From positions 1-64,000 of the forward strand of contig CAZJGI010000009.1 in assembly GCA_964545315.1 (NCBI GenBank): a stretch of 64,000 nt of DNA, given 5' to 3'. Below, piece by piece: positions 34,933 to 44,363 of the stretch; positions within the stretch are counted from its first letter, which is position 1, and each line of letters opens with the position of its first letter. Origin of the DNA: JAAYJR01 sp964545315 (GTDB lineage: Bacteria; Bacteroidota; Bacteroidia; Bacteroidales; Prolixibacteraceae). Below the pieces are notes generated by a model. It saw nothing but the letters and a program-made list of their open reading frames with translations. It was not told where the DNA came from and did not search any database. The position numbers and the translations under genes were made by a program.

Positions 34933-36753
34933 TTATCTTGTTAATACCATTTTATATGCTTCGTCGTAAAATTTACCCAGTTCTGTCCAGTCAAACTGCA
35001 GTGATGATTCTTCACTTCGATAGCGGAGAGCAATTCTTTCCCGTCTTGTCAGTTGAACAAACCTGAACATTATATTTGCGAGTTCTCCTGCTGCCTCGTT
35101 AAAGTCTTTTCTTTTACGGTCGATAATGAACATACCCTGTTTATCGTGGTCCAGGATATTACGTGAAACGTAATCCCCGAAACCGGCGAGGTTACTACTT
35201 ACAGAGGATACACCGCTTGCCAGGCATTCGAGAGGGGTATACCCCCAGGGTTCATACATGCTGGGGAATATTCCCAGATGGCAGCCCCTGACAAATTGTG
35301 AATAATCCATTTTGAACAACGGATTTGATGTAGAGATAAAGTCGGGATGATAAACAATTTTAACCTTATCATGCCTGTTGTTAATGAGATTTGCAGTACG
35401 TAAAAAATTCAGGATTGAGTCCTTGCCATCATCTATCAATGTATGAGTTACAATTTTGGGAAGATGTTTTGTTTTCCAGCTTTGCACGTTCCTCCTTAAT
35501 TTGAGTTTCAGGTAATCATCTATCATATCACTCAGATTCGGGAAGACATACTTGCCGTCGGCAGATGTAATTTTTGTATATAACCTTTTGCCCAGTTGCT
35601 CTTTAATCTCTTCACAGGCACGATGTATTTCTTCAATTAAGGCCTTTGAATGTAATACGTCAGGATTAAATGTGTAAAACGGCCTGCGGGTTATAAAGAA
35701 CGCTACAACGGTCATATTGGAATTTGCCTGCTGCATCAGCCAGTTAAGTCTTGCCAAAGCTTCCAGGGTTAGATCAAATCCTTTGTTATGATATTCATAT
35801 CTGCCTGAAGTAAAGAAATAAAGAGTATTGGTAAGATCAAAGGAATAACTTTGAAAAAAATGGCCCATAACAAAATCATGTATCTTTTCTTTATAAGTAA
35901 GATGTTGGTTTTGAATATGATGGAGAGCTTCAAACCGTTGGATATTCAGTCCGTTTGGAAGAATTATATCAGGGGTACGCCCCAGCAAATGAGTGCATTC
36001 CCTTGCAGTTACTTCGCTTACTGTACTAAATACATGGGCACCATGGGCTGAGGCCCTCTCAATATCGACTATAGGACGGATATTGAACTTGTTAGCTTCA
36101 GCTTCCCAATTATAGAAAGGCAGATTATCATAGAAATTATTGTCGTTCATTGCCAGATATCTGCCGGGCATTGTTGCATGAGTAGTAAAAACTATTTTGA
36201 CCAGCAGGTTTTCTTTTCTTATGCCCGGAATAGGCAATCCTGCCATCCATTCATGAAAATGCGCAATTACATATTTTTTACAAAATCCTGAGGTGCACAG
36301 ATAACTGAAAAATTCTTTTACCTGAAACCCAAATGCAGCTACCTGATCAATAAGTTCATTGTTCCCCGGAAGTGAAATGTTGTGATCCTGCCAGATAAAA
36401 TGTTTTATTTCACCCAGCTTGTCGAATACTGAATATGGATTAAAGAGAACAACATATGGTCTTCCTGATATTATCCAATGTCCGTAGTGCACATCAAACC
36501 CCCTCTCCTGCAATTTCAATACTGCCTTTCCAACAGGGGTTGAATAATCGGTTGCGGGATCAAAATGCGCAGCAGCCTGATCCTCAAAATATGGGCCGAT
36601 CAGAAAATAATTATCTTTTGTCCATTTCTGGATCACTGATGGCACTTTTGAACGGATTACAGTGTATATCCCCCCTACCTGGTTACAAACCTCCCATGCT
36701 ACCTCAAAAAGATATGCATTTGACTGATTCACTTTATTTTCAATATTTTTCAT
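34933..36753 (-). CDS. Glycogen synthase, GT3 (eukaryotic-type)
   Basis: A 606-residue glycosyltransferase. Features of GT3 include FEVAWEVCNQVGGIYTVIRSK at the start, HFHEWMAGL, FTTHATMPGRYLA, and the acceptor region SGRYEYHNKGFDLTLEAL, plus the C-terminal PSMYEPWGYTPLECLASGVSSVSSNLAGFG. It adds glucose from UDP- or ADP-glucose to glycogen. Bacteroidota often use this animal/yeast-type enzyme instead of GlgA. A 4-alpha-glucanotransferase (malQ) lies 9 kb away on the same strand. Confidence 0.92.
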   Translation of the reverse strand: MKNIENKVNQSNAYLFEVAWEVCNQVGGIYTVIRSKVPSVIQKWTKDNYFLIGPYFEDQAAAHFDPATDYSTPVGKAVLKLQERGFDVHYGHWIISGRPYVVLFNPYSVFDKLGEIKHFIWQDHNISLPGNNELIDQVAAFGFQVKEFFSYLCTSGFCKKYVIAHFHEWMAGLPIPGIRKENLLVKIVFTTHATMPGRYLAMNDNNFYDNLPFYNWEAEANKFNIRPIVDIERASAHGAHVFSTVSEVTARECTHLLGRTPDIILPNGLNIQRFEALHHIQNQHLTYKEKIHDFVMGHFFQSYSFDLTNTLYFFTSGRYEYHNKGFDLTLEALARLNWLMQQANSNMTVVAFFITRRPFYTFNPDVLHSKALIEEIHRACEEIKEQLGKRLYTKITSADGKYVFPNLSDMIDDYLKLKLRRNVQSWKTKHLPKIVTHTLIDDGKDSILNFLRTANLINNRHDKVKIVYHPDFISTSNPLFKMDYSQFVRGCHLGIFPSMYEPWGYTPLECLASGVSSVSSNLAGFGDYVSRNILDHDKQGMFIIDRKRKDFNEAAGELANIMFRFVQLTRRERIALRYRSEESSLQFDWTELGKFYDEAYKMVLTR

Positions 36754-36942
36754 TCGAAAATAACTTAGTTCAACATTTAATTGGGTTTATCTCATGATAA
36801 TCATTCACTGAAGCAAAGTCTAATAAAAACCTTAAACATTTACCGGCTTTATTCATTGCCTGATGAATATCTGAATGATAAAAAAACCGGTCAATAAATA
36901 TACAGGATTTAATTGCAAATAAAATAAAAATATATTTTTAGT

Positions 36943-36978
36943 AAAAAAAAAGCCATTCATCACAAGATAAATGGCTTT
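36943..36978 (-). terminator. Rho-independent terminator of the outer-membrane operon
   Basis: AAAGCCATT (36949-36957) and AATGGCTTT (36970-36978), read on the minus strand, form a 9-bp stem followed by a T-run (A-run 36943-36950 on plus). It lies 21 bp after the second ompH gene. Confidence 0.8.
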
Positions 36979-36998
36979 AAATATTTTTGAATTTATAA

Positions 36999-37514
36999 TT
37001 ATTGAAGGCCCAGCTTCTGTTTTACGAGTGGCAGCAGGTCCATACTTTGATTGGATTTATAAATCACCACTCTTGTACCTATGTCAAAAACATAAAGGAG
37101 GCCTTGTTCTTTGGCAACTTCCTGAATTGCATTTTCAGCTTTATCAAAAACCGGTTGCAACAATTCAGCCTGTTTTTGTTGAAGTTGTTGATTGGCTGTT
37201 ACCTGATAATTCTGAATGCGCTGCTGAATATCCTGGAGTTCAGTGATTTTTGCATTCCTTTTAACTTCAGAAGCATCCTCTCCAAGCCCTTCAAGTTCTT
37301 TAAGTTTCTGTTGATAGTTTTGTTGCATTTCACCCAAAACTTCTTCAAGTTCGGTCTGGAAATTATTGAATGTGGTTTCCGCACTTGCTCTTTCAGGCAT
37401 CAACTGTACCAGTGCCTGTAAATCGATATGTCCAAATTTTAGATTTTGAGCCCCGGCTGATGACAAAATGCCAGCGAAGAAAATAAGAGCAAAAAGTTTT
37501 ATTAAATTTCTCAT
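36999..37514 (-). CDS. OmpH/Skp-like periplasmic chaperone (second copy)
   Basis: A 171-residue protein starting at the ATG at 37514; the TTG two codons earlier is not needed. The signal peptide ends SAGAQNLKFG. A long coiled coil (about 35-120, VQLMPERASAETTFNNFQTELEEVLGEMQQNYQQK) follows, with HIDLQALVQLMPE as the tail-binding start. It is the Skp/OmpH fold of a trimeric chaperone that holds unfolded outer-membrane proteins. It is the last gene of the bamA run, 44 bp after the first ompH. Confidence 0.9.
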   Translation of the reverse strand: MRNLIKLFALIFFAGILSSAGAQNLKFGHIDLQALVQLMPERASAETTFNNFQTELEEVLGEMQQNYQQKLKELEGLGEDASEVKRNAKITELQDIQQRIQNYQVTANQQLQQKQAELLQPVFDKAENAIQEVAKEQGLLYVFDIGTRVVIYKSNQSMDLLPLVKQKLGLQ

Positions 37515-37558
37515 AATCAAAGTAATGTTAAAAATTGTGTAGCAAATATAGTTATTAA

Positions 37559-38071
37559 TTATTTATATCCTAGTTTTTGAAGTACCTGGTCGCTTAAATC
37601 ATATCGTGGATTTGTAAAAAACAGGGTAGTGCCGTCGGCTTTATCTAAAATTACGGCATAGCTGCCTTCGTTCGCAATTTCCTGTACTGCATTAAAAATA
37701 TCTTCCTGAATTGGTTTTACCAGAGCCTCTCTTTTTTTAAACAGGTCACCTTCCGGTCCGAAGTACTTACGCTGTAACTGTTTGTAGTCTTTTTCCTTAG
37801 AAATTATTACATCTTCCCGTTTACGTTTCATGTCCTCAGATAATAAAACACTTTCAGCCTGAAAATCACTGTACATTTGTTCGATTTCCGCATGCATCGA
37901 CTCCAGCTCTTTCTGATACTGTGCCGATAATTTATTCAGTTGCTCCTGTGCTGCCGTAAATGAAGGGATATTTTCCAGAATATAATTTGAATCAATAAAA
38001 GCAAACTTCTGGGCAAATGTAATTCCTGTCAAAATAAGAATTACAGAGAGTGTCATTATCAGTTTTTTCAT
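37559..38071 (-). CDS. OmpH/Skp-like periplasmic chaperone (first copy)
   Basis: A 170-residue protein; the ATG at 38071 is used because the codon two before is TTG. The signal peptide ends GITFAQKFAFI. The coiled region (about 35-120) contains FTAAQEQLNKLSAQYQKELESMHAEIEQMYSDFQAE. It lies downstream of bamA, and like the second copy is a Skp/OmpH homologue that chaperones outer-membrane proteins. Having two copies in tandem is usual in Bacteroidota. Confidence 0.9.
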   Translation of the reverse strand: MKKLIMTLSVILILTGITFAQKFAFIDSNYILENIPSFTAAQEQLNKLSAQYQKELESMHAEIEQMYSDFQAESVLLSEDMKRKREDVIISKEKDYKQLQRKYFGPEGDLFKKREALVKPIQEDIFNAVQEIANEGSYAVILDKADGTTLFFTNPRYDLSDQVLQKLGYK

Positions 38072-38212
38072 TTTCAATAATTATTAAAATTTATTGTCAA
38101 TCATGGAACCTGCATGTGCAAAAAAAGCTTTTTTATAATTTGCCAACCATGCTTGTTTCATGTTATTTATTTCAGTTATTCATTATCATATATTGTGCCA
38201 AATTTGTAACTA

Positions 38213-40954
38213 TCAGAACTGCTGTCCTATAACAAAATGGAACTGGCTTCCATTAGCGTCTGGTGACCCGGGTACTTCATCAAATCCGTAACCCCAGTCT
38301 ATTCCCATCAGTCCAAACATTGGCAGGAAAATTCTGACACCTAGGCCGGCTGATCTGTATAGTTTGAAGGGATTATAATTTTGAAAATTAACTTCAGCAT
38401 TTCCGCCCTCAAGAAATGCCAGGGCAAAAATAGTAGCGCTTGGTTTCAGGGTTATTGGATAACGCATCTCCAAATTGAACTTTGAGTACATTTTTGAACC
38501 GGTACTGGGACTCAGGCTGAAATCGCGATATCCACGGAGGGCAACATAGTCTGTTCCATACATGCTAAATCCTGACATACCGGAACCTCCAACGATGAAT
38601 CCTTCGAACGGGGAGGGGCGGTAGCGGTCGTAGTAACCAAGAAATCCTAATTCTGCTGAGGTCCGTAATACAAGATTCATATTTCTTGAAAGCGGATTAA
38701 ATACCTGGCCTTTGAAAAGCCACTTGTGATATTCAATCCATTTATATTTCTCTTTATTGGTAAGGTCTGCAGAACTGGTACTCTTTCCTGACATTAACGA
38801 AAAGGGAGGTGTTGCTTTCAGAGTGAGAGAGAATTGTGACCCGCTTCGTGAGAACAGGGGATTATCTACTGAGTTCCTTCCAAAGGCTGTCTTTAAACTG
38901 ACGTTGTTAAATGATCCGTTTACATTACCGTTTTCATCTGCAAGAAAATAGAAATAACTACCCATATTCCGCAGCATGTAGTGTTCCATGGAAAGTTCAT
39001 GATAAACAGTAAAATAATCGTCCGGGAATGATAGCCTGTAACCATAGCCCATCGCGATTGCAGTTGTTTCCCAAATCTGATCATTTTGTTCGTCTTCATC
39101 TTCAGCGCTATAATTGTACTGATATTGAGGGTAGCCATATCCGTATGGATCATATCCCCCATATCCCCCATATCCGTAAGGGGAGTATCCCCCATATCCG
39201 TACCCTCCGTAACCGTAAGGGGAGTATCCGCCATATCCGTAAGGGGAGTATCCCCCGTAACCGTATGGAGAATATCCTCCGTAGCCGTAAGGGCTGTATG
39301 TTTGATAGTACTTGTTTGCACTGTAATTTATTTTGGTATGGGATAATGAAAGTGAGAATGAATTTGGTTTTGTCCCTCCCAGCCATGGCTCAATAAAAGA
39401 AAGGCTTATAGTACGGTAATATTGTCCGCTCATCTGGTATCTCAGGCTGAGAGTTTGTCCGTCACCTGTTGGTAAAGGTCTCCAGGCTTCTTTATTCAAG
39501 ATATTCCGTGCTGAGAAATTGGCAAATTTCAAACCAACAGATCCTACGAACATACCGGCCCCGAACCCGCCCGAAAGTTCTATCTGGTCGTTGGCTTTTT
39601 CCTGTAATTGATATTCAATGTCCACAGTACCATCTTCAGGATGAGGCCGTATATCAGGATTAATGGCTTCCGGGTCAAAATGGCCTAATTGAGAGAGCTC
39701 CCTGACTGAACGTATTATTGCCGACTTATTGAACAGGTCGCCCGGATATGTCCTTATTTCACGTCTGGCAACATGTTCGTGGGTTTTTGTGTTCCCTGCA
39801 ATCATAACTTTATCAATAGTAGCCTGTTTGCCTTCACGAATACGCATCTCATAATTGATGGTGTCATTATCAACACTAACCTCTATTGGTTCTAAATCAA
39901 AAAACAGATATCCTTCATTAAGATAAATGTTGTTCAGGCCTATATCATTATCAAATAATTGTTTTTCAAGAATTGACTGATTAAATACCTCCCCTTTCTC
40001 AATACCAAGCATACTGCTCAGTTGTTCTGAGGGATAGACAGTATTGCCTACCCATCTTATATCTCCAAAATAATATTTATTTCCTTCCTCAACCTCTAAT
40101 TCGACATTTACCCGTGGTTTGTTCTTTCGTCCAACTTCAACCTGATAAACTGTATCATCAACAATAATAGCATCTCTGTACCCTTTTTCATTATATTTGG
40201 TTATAAGGTTAACTTTATCTTTTTCATACTCTTCCTGTAGGAATTTTTTTGTCCGGAAAAAGTTTTTCAGCTCTTTTGCATTGGTTTTTTTCATTGCCCT
40301 TTCGAGCAGTCTGTCTGATATATCCTCATTGCCTTTTATAATAACATCATTGACTTTAACTTTTTCTTTTTTATCAACGAAAATGTCAAGGATAACACTG
40401 TTATTGGCAGCTGTGTCATCCCGTTGAACGATATTTACCTCAGTATTAAGGAATCCTTTTGCAAGAAAAATATTCTTAATTGCCCTTTCTGCGTTGATAA
40501 TTTGATTATCTGTTATTTGGCTTCCTTTAAGAAGGAGCACTTCTTCGGTAATATCGTCTTGTTCCGCTTTGGTGACACCGTTAAAGTTAATGTCTGCAAG
40601 CCTGGGGCGCTCCTGAAGGTAAATATCCAGCCAAATCTGATTATTGACCACCTTGGTTGCTGTAATTTTAACATCTGAGAACAGGCCCTGTGCCCATAAT
40701 TTTTTTATAGAATTGGTTATTGTTTCACCCGGAATATCAATATCCTGTCCCACCTGCAGCCCTGATAGCTGGATCAAAACAGATTTATCAAGGTACTTTA
40801 TACCAGAAACCTGAACATCGGCTATTGTGTATTTTCCGGGGCTGGAATAATAGATTGAAAAATTAGTGTCGTCCTCAATCTGGCAAAATGATTTTTGGTT
40901 CAAAGAGAATATTAATAAAAAAAGTAATATTAATTGCTTATGTATTCTGGTCAT
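38213..40954 (-). CDS. bamA: Outer-membrane assembly factor BamA
   Basis: A 913-residue protein. I place the start at the ATG 40954 (MTRIHKQLILLFLL, signal peptide to SFCQ). An upstream frame would add 26 residues without a signal and overlap uppS by 68 bp. Residues 25-430 form POTRA domains (ADVQVSGIKYLDKSVLIQLSG, VNDVIIKGNEDISDR). The rest is the 16-stranded barrel, with the conserved RGYRDF motif near the C-terminus and the C-terminal strand FVIGQQF. BamA inserts barrel proteins into the outer membrane. An in-frame Gly/Tyr repeat (residues 553-615) sits in the barrel. Confidence 0.93.
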   Translation of the reverse strand: MTRIHKQLILLFLLIFSLNQKSFCQIEDDTNFSIYYSSPGKYTIADVQVSGIKYLDKSVLIQLSGLQVGQDIDIPGETITNSIKKLWAQGLFSDVKITATKVVNNQIWLDIYLQERPRLADINFNGVTKAEQDDITEEVLLLKGSQITDNQIINAERAIKNIFLAKGFLNTEVNIVQRDDTAANNSVILDIFVDKKEKVKVNDVIIKGNEDISDRLLERAMKKTNAKELKNFFRTKKFLQEEYEKDKVNLITKYNEKGYRDAIIVDDTVYQVEVGRKNKPRVNVELEVEEGNKYYFGDIRWVGNTVYPSEQLSSMLGIEKGEVFNQSILEKQLFDNDIGLNNIYLNEGYLFFDLEPIEVSVDNDTINYEMRIREGKQATIDKVMIAGNTKTHEHVARREIRTYPGDLFNKSAIIRSVRELSQLGHFDPEAINPDIRPHPEDGTVDIEYQLQEKANDQIELSGGFGAGMFVGSVGLKFANFSARNILNKEAWRPLPTGDGQTLSLRYQMSGQYYRTISLSFIEPWLGGTKPNSFSLSLSHTKINYSANKYYQTYSPYGYGGYSPYGYGGYSPYGYGGYSPYGYGGYGYGGYSPYGYGGYGGYDPYGYGYPQYQYNYSAEDEDEQNDQIWETTAIAMGYGYRLSFPDDYFTVYHELSMEHYMLRNMGSYFYFLADENGNVNGSFNNVSLKTAFGRNSVDNPLFSRSGSQFSLTLKATPPFSLMSGKSTSSADLTNKEKYKWIEYHKWLFKGQVFNPLSRNMNLVLRTSAELGFLGYYDRYRPSPFEGFIVGGSGMSGFSMYGTDYVALRGYRDFSLSPSTGSKMYSKFNLEMRYPITLKPSATIFALAFLEGGNAEVNFQNYNPFKLYRSAGLGVRIFLPMFGLMGIDWGYGFDEVPGSPDANGSQFHFVIGQQF
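39110..39298 (-). repeat. Gly/Tyr-rich tandem repeat within bamA
   Basis: An in-frame repeat coding residues 553-615, built on the eight-residue unit SPYGYGGY (24 bp, about 3 perfect copies) followed by shorter GYGGY and DPYGYGYP variants. It is probably an extracellular loop. Repeats of this kind could change copy number by slipped-strand mispairing without changing the frame. Confidence 0.85.
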
Positions 40955-40964
40955 AGTAATAAAA

Positions 40965-41708
40965 CTAAAATAACTGTTCACTGATTTTTCCGAATCTTCG
41001 TTCTCTGTTTTGATAGTCATAGACTGCTTCATACAGGTCTTCCTTTCTAAAATCAGGCCATAATTTTTCTGTAAAATATAATTCTGAATAAGCTATTTGC
41101 CACAGGAGAAAATTACTTAGCCTGTATTCTCCGCTAGTCCTGATCATTAGTTCAGGATCAGGAATGTGAGATGATGGCAGGTATTTTGCAAATAGCTTAT
41201 CTGTTATCTCCTCCTGGTCCAATATGCCATTTTTCACATCTGCGGAAATTTTTTTTGCAGCCTCAGTGATTTCCCATTTGGAACTGTAACTCAAGGCTAA
41301 AATCAGATTGATCCCGGTATTCTGTTTCAACGTTTTTATACAATTTTCCAATTTTAATTTCACCTCTGAGGGTAGTTTATTCAGGTCACCAATTACATCA
41401 AGTTTTGCATTATTTTTCATTAGTTCTCCCGTTTCATTGTCAATAGCCTGCACCAGAAGCGACATTAGTGAGTCAACTTCCTCTTTGGGCCGTTTCCAGT
41501 TTTCAGTTGAAAAGGCAAAGAGGGTCAGATATTTTACACCTATCTCACCTGCACCTTCCACTGTTGAACGTACTGCCTTTATACCTTGCTGATGCCCGAT
41601 GATGCGGGCATTTCCGTGATGGGACGCCCAGCGCCCGTTGCCATCCATTATGATAGCAATATGTTGTGGAATTTTCTTTTTATCCAATTTATTAATTATA
41701 GATTCCAT
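40965..41708 (-). CDS. uppS: Isoprenyl transferase (undecaprenyl diphosphate synthase)
   Basis: A 247-residue cis-prenyltransferase. The catalytic IIMDGNGRWA (residues 19-28) is followed by GHQQGIKAVR. RTSGEYRLSNFLLWQIAYSELYFT and LWPDFRKEDL are at the C-terminal end. It makes undecaprenyl diphosphate, the lipid carrier of wall and LPS synthesis. It sits 10 bp before bamA and directly after DUF6089 (1-bp overlap), a gene order common in Bacteroidota. Confidence 0.96.
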   Translation of the reverse strand: MESIINKLDKKKIPQHIAIIMDGNGRWASHHGNARIIGHQQGIKAVRSTVEGAGEIGVKYLTLFAFSTENWKRPKEEVDSLMSLLVQAIDNETGELMKNNAKLDVIGDLNKLPSEVKLKLENCIKTLKQNTGINLILALSYSSKWEITEAAKKISADVKNGILDQEEITDKLFAKYLPSSHIPDPELMIRTSGEYRLSNFLLWQIAYSELYFTEKLWPDFRKEDLYEAVYDYQNRERRFGKISEQLF

Positions 41709-42454
41709 TACCAGTATTTCCTGTCATATGCCGGGCAGGGTTTTCTGCTCAAATAAATTTTATATGTAATGTGAACTCCCAAATAGCCCGGCCAGTCATT
41801 GTTATGTATAATATCTGTGTATTTTATTGTTTCTTCTCCCCCGTTATTTGTGTTATTGGCATTGAACGTTAAAGGATCATCAAGATCGTCAAGCTTATCA
41901 GACAGAATTTTTCTTAGCTGATATTCTATGCCTATTCCCATTCTTTTTGCAATAGTGAACTTAAAACCAAATCCGAAAGGTATTGACGGGGTTACCACCG
42001 ATTCCTCTCTTAACGGCTGCCCGCCAAAGTATGGATTTATCAAAAATAATCTTGCCGGATCAAAAGTATATGGAAAAAACATCATGCCAATACCTCCCAT
42101 TATGTAAGGAGTAAATGGCGTCTTTTTTTCTCCCAATATATATTTCAGATAATTGATCTCAACCTGTAATGACAAATCCTGTGCCATCTTGCCGAAATCC
42201 CACTCTACATCCTCCACAAATCCGTCTGCACTAAAATTCCCTGTTAAGAACTGTGCCCTTAACCCAATCCGTGAATTAAAATTATATCTGAAATATGCTC
42301 CCAGGTTCAAATTGAACTTTTGCATGAAAGGCACATCCCTGATATCACCCCAATATGTCGAAGAACCTCCCCAAATGCCAATATCCGCTGACGTTTGGGC
42401 AAAACCTGAAACAGTTAACAATATTGCTATAAACACCAATTTAATAGTTTTCAT
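41708..42454 (-). CDS. DUF6089-like outer-membrane barrel protein
   Basis: A 248-residue protein with a signal peptide (MKTIKLVFIAILLTVSGFAQ). The mature part begins ADIGIWGGSSTYWGDIRD and has regular amphipathic strands (GAYFRYNFNSRIGLRAQFLTG, PYIMGGIGMMFFPYTFDP). It ends in a YKIYLSRK strand plus a short tail PCPAYDRKYW. This is the DUF6089 family found next to uppS in Bacteroidota. It probably supports envelope assembly, as its operon position suggests. Its exact role is unknown. Confidence 0.85.
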   Translation of the reverse strand: MKTIKLVFIAILLTVSGFAQTSADIGIWGGSSTYWGDIRDVPFMQKFNLNLGAYFRYNFNSRIGLRAQFLTGNFSADGFVEDVEWDFGKMAQDLSLQVEINYLKYILGEKKTPFTPYIMGGIGMMFFPYTFDPARLFLINPYFGGQPLREESVVTPSIPFGFGFKFTIAKRMGIGIEYQLRKILSDKLDDLDDPLTFNANNTNNGGEETIKYTDIIHNNDWPGYLGVHITYKIYLSRKPCPAYDRKYW

Positions 42455-42740
42455 TTGGTATTACAATTCTCTTATTTAACAATAGTTTCAGGCATATTTT
42501 TCGTAAAGTTTGTGATCTGCAATAGATTATACGTTTAACATGTAAATTTTTAAATGACTTTTAAAGTATTCAATTCAAATTTTCAATATATAACCATTTG
42601 TATATCAGTAACTTTATTTCTTATTCCTTAATTTTCAGCTTTTAAAAGTTACAAAAGTAATATATTTCTAAAAATAACATACCTGAATGTTATTATAAAA
42701 CCGAAAGAAAGATTAAAAATTGTTAAGCACTATAGAATAA

Positions 42741-43622
42741 TTAATTACGTTTGTCAAGCCCCCACATTAATTTGTTTCTCAAGGTGTTGAAAAAGGGTTG
42801 ATCGTGGAGTTGAAGGGTCTTTAGGGTAACTGAAGCCTTTTTAACGATAAGAGTTGTTGCTAAATTAACTGGTTCTGACCGGTAATCCAATGAAGTGAGG
42901 AAATGAGAACCTCTTCCGTCTACTTTCAGTTTTATCTCATAATTGTCGGGCACCACAACAGGCCTTATTGTCAGGTTATGAGGTGCCAGGGGTGTGATAA
43001 CGAAATTTTCGGAATCCGGTGTCAGTATAGGTCCCCCTACGCTCAAGGAATATGCAGTTGAACCTGTAGGAGTTGCAATTATCAGCCCGTCTGCCCAATA
43101 ATGATTTAGTAACTGTCCGTTACACCATGCTGATATGTTTATCATTGAGGAGGAATCTGTTTTATGGACTGCCACTTCATTTAAAGTAAGGTTGAAATCA
43201 ATATTTTGTCTGCCGCAGAAATCAACCTGTAATAATGACCTCCTTATTACTGAATATTGGTTATTGAAAATATCTGACAGTGCCTTATGAAGGTATTCTT
43301 CAGAGATATCCGCCAGGAATCCTAATCTGCCACTGTTTAGGCCAATTACCGGGATTTCGAAATTACGTATGGTAACTACAGAATGGAGAAAAGTTCCGTC
43401 ACCGCCAACACTGAAAATGAAAGAGTTGGTATTATCAAAATCCTTATATGACTGAAAAGTGGAAGTATAATAGGGTTCAATCCCTGTTTTTTCCTTCAAA
43501 TAAGAATAGAACGGTTTGAAAAGTTGCACTTCAAGCTTGTTTTTTTTGAAAAAATCGAAAAATTCCTCCAGAACAGGCCGGAAATCTTCTGTTACCATTG
43601 TTCCAAAAACAGCTACTTTCAT
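42741..43622 (-). CDS. nadK: NAD kinase
   Basis: A 293-residue enzyme making NADP+ from NAD+ and ATP. The metal/nucleotide loop GGDGTFLHSV (about residues 73-82), NEVAVHK and ATPTGSTAYSLSVGGPI are the family marks. It follows the CBS gene after 10 bp, so they are one unit; the same pair precedes the DUF6089 gene. Confidence 0.96.
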   Translation of the reverse strand: MKVAVFGTMVTEDFRPVLEEFFDFFKKNKLEVQLFKPFYSYLKEKTGIEPYYTSTFQSYKDFDNTNSFIFSVGGDGTFLHSVVTIRNFEIPVIGLNSGRLGFLADISEEYLHKALSDIFNNQYSVIRRSLLQVDFCGRQNIDFNLTLNEVAVHKTDSSSMINISAWCNGQLLNHYWADGLIIATPTGSTAYSLSVGGPILTPDSENFVITPLAPHNLTIRPVVVPDNYEIKLKVDGRGSHFLTSLDYRSEPVNLATTLIVKKASVTLKTLQLHDQPFFNTLRNKLMWGLDKRN

Positions 43623-43632
43623 GGCCGAAATA

Positions 43633-44298
43633 TTATATATTCATGTATTTCATAAATTGCTGATACCTGTCCATATACAAGTCATTTAGCATTGAATGGT
43701 CCATATAGATACCTTTAACATTATAATCATATCGCATAAAAGTCTGGATAACAGGTGATAAGTCTTCCTTGTCCAGTTTAATAATTATTTCCAGGCTGTT
43801 AGTACCGGGGATCTTATTAAGGAAAAAACTTAAAATTTTAGTATCATTGCTTTCTACTATCTGGCTTATTTGTGTAAGAGAATAGTCATTAACGTTAACT
43901 TCAAGGACAATAACACCGCCAATCTCCTCAAGTGAAAAATAACGTGCAAACCTCCGGGCAAGGTCGTATAGGGTAATGGCTCCCAAATATTCATGACCGG
44001 AACTAAGCACAGGGATCACACTAATCTTAAGTTTATACATTAATGATGCTACTTCAAAAATATGCTGTTCTTCATGAACATGAGTGGTTGTGAGTTTGTC
44101 TGTCTCTTTTTCGATGGAGCTTTTAACTAAATTCATGTCGTAGATGAACTTATCAGAAATAAGTCCTATATATCTGTTGCCATCTGCAACAGGAAGATGC
44201 GAAACCCTGAAAACATCCATTGTATTCAGTATCTTTTTTCCTTTCTCGTTACTGCGAACCGAAGGAATAACATTTGATATTAATTTAACTGCCAGCAA
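43633..44298 (-). CDS. CBS-domain protein
   Basis: A 221-residue protein with two CBS motifs (about 1-60, SVRSNEKGKKILNTMDVFRVSHLPVAD; about 68-120, HIFEVASLMYKLKISVIPVLSSG) and a C-terminal ACT-like part. The frame opens with TTG at 44298. An in-frame TAA precedes it, and the next ATG at 44220 would cut into the first CBS domain, so TTG (or a nearby non-AUG codon) is the real start. A perfect promoter (44323-44353) gives a short leader. CBS domains bind adenosine nucleotides and may sense energy or NAD state for the adjacent nadK. Confidence 0.82.
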   Translation of the reverse strand: MLAVKLISNVIPSVRSNEKGKKILNTMDVFRVSHLPVADGNRYIGLISDKFIYDMNLVKSSIEKETDKLTTTHVHEEQHIFEVASLMYKLKISVIPVLSSGHEYLGAITLYDLARRFARYFSLEEIGGVIVLEVNVNDYSLTQISQIVESNDTKILSFFLNKIPGTNSLEIIIKLDKEDLSPVIQTFMRYDYNVKGIYMDHSMLNDLYMDRYQQFMKYMNI

Positions 44299-44322
44299 TT
44301 ATTTTTATTTGTTTAAGTGTTT

Positions 44323-44353
44323 CAAATTTAAAATTGTAAATTGCGGTGACAAA
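44323..44353 (-). promoter_or_regulatory. Consensus Bacteroidota promoter of CBS-nadK
   Basis: On the minus strand TTTG (44353-44350), a 19-bp spacer and TAAATTTG (44330-44323) match TTTG-N19-TAnnTTTG exactly. The transcript would start near 44316, 18 nt before the TTG start codon. Confidence 0.8.
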
Positions 44354-44363
44354 TTTAATAGTT

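Noticed and set aside
38920..39396. Several 78-133-codon frames in both strands over the bamA repeat
   Set aside because: They arise from the 24-bp repeat (Asp/Met/Thr or Arg/Ile-rich products) and lie inside the real bamA frame.
40955..41032. Upstream start for bamA adding 26 residues
   Set aside because: It overlaps uppS, gives a hydrophilic N-terminus, and hides the signal peptide that starts at 40954.
43477..43487. GGTTCAATCCC resembling a tRNA T-loop
   Set aside because: It lies within the nadK frame and no tRNA arms surround it.
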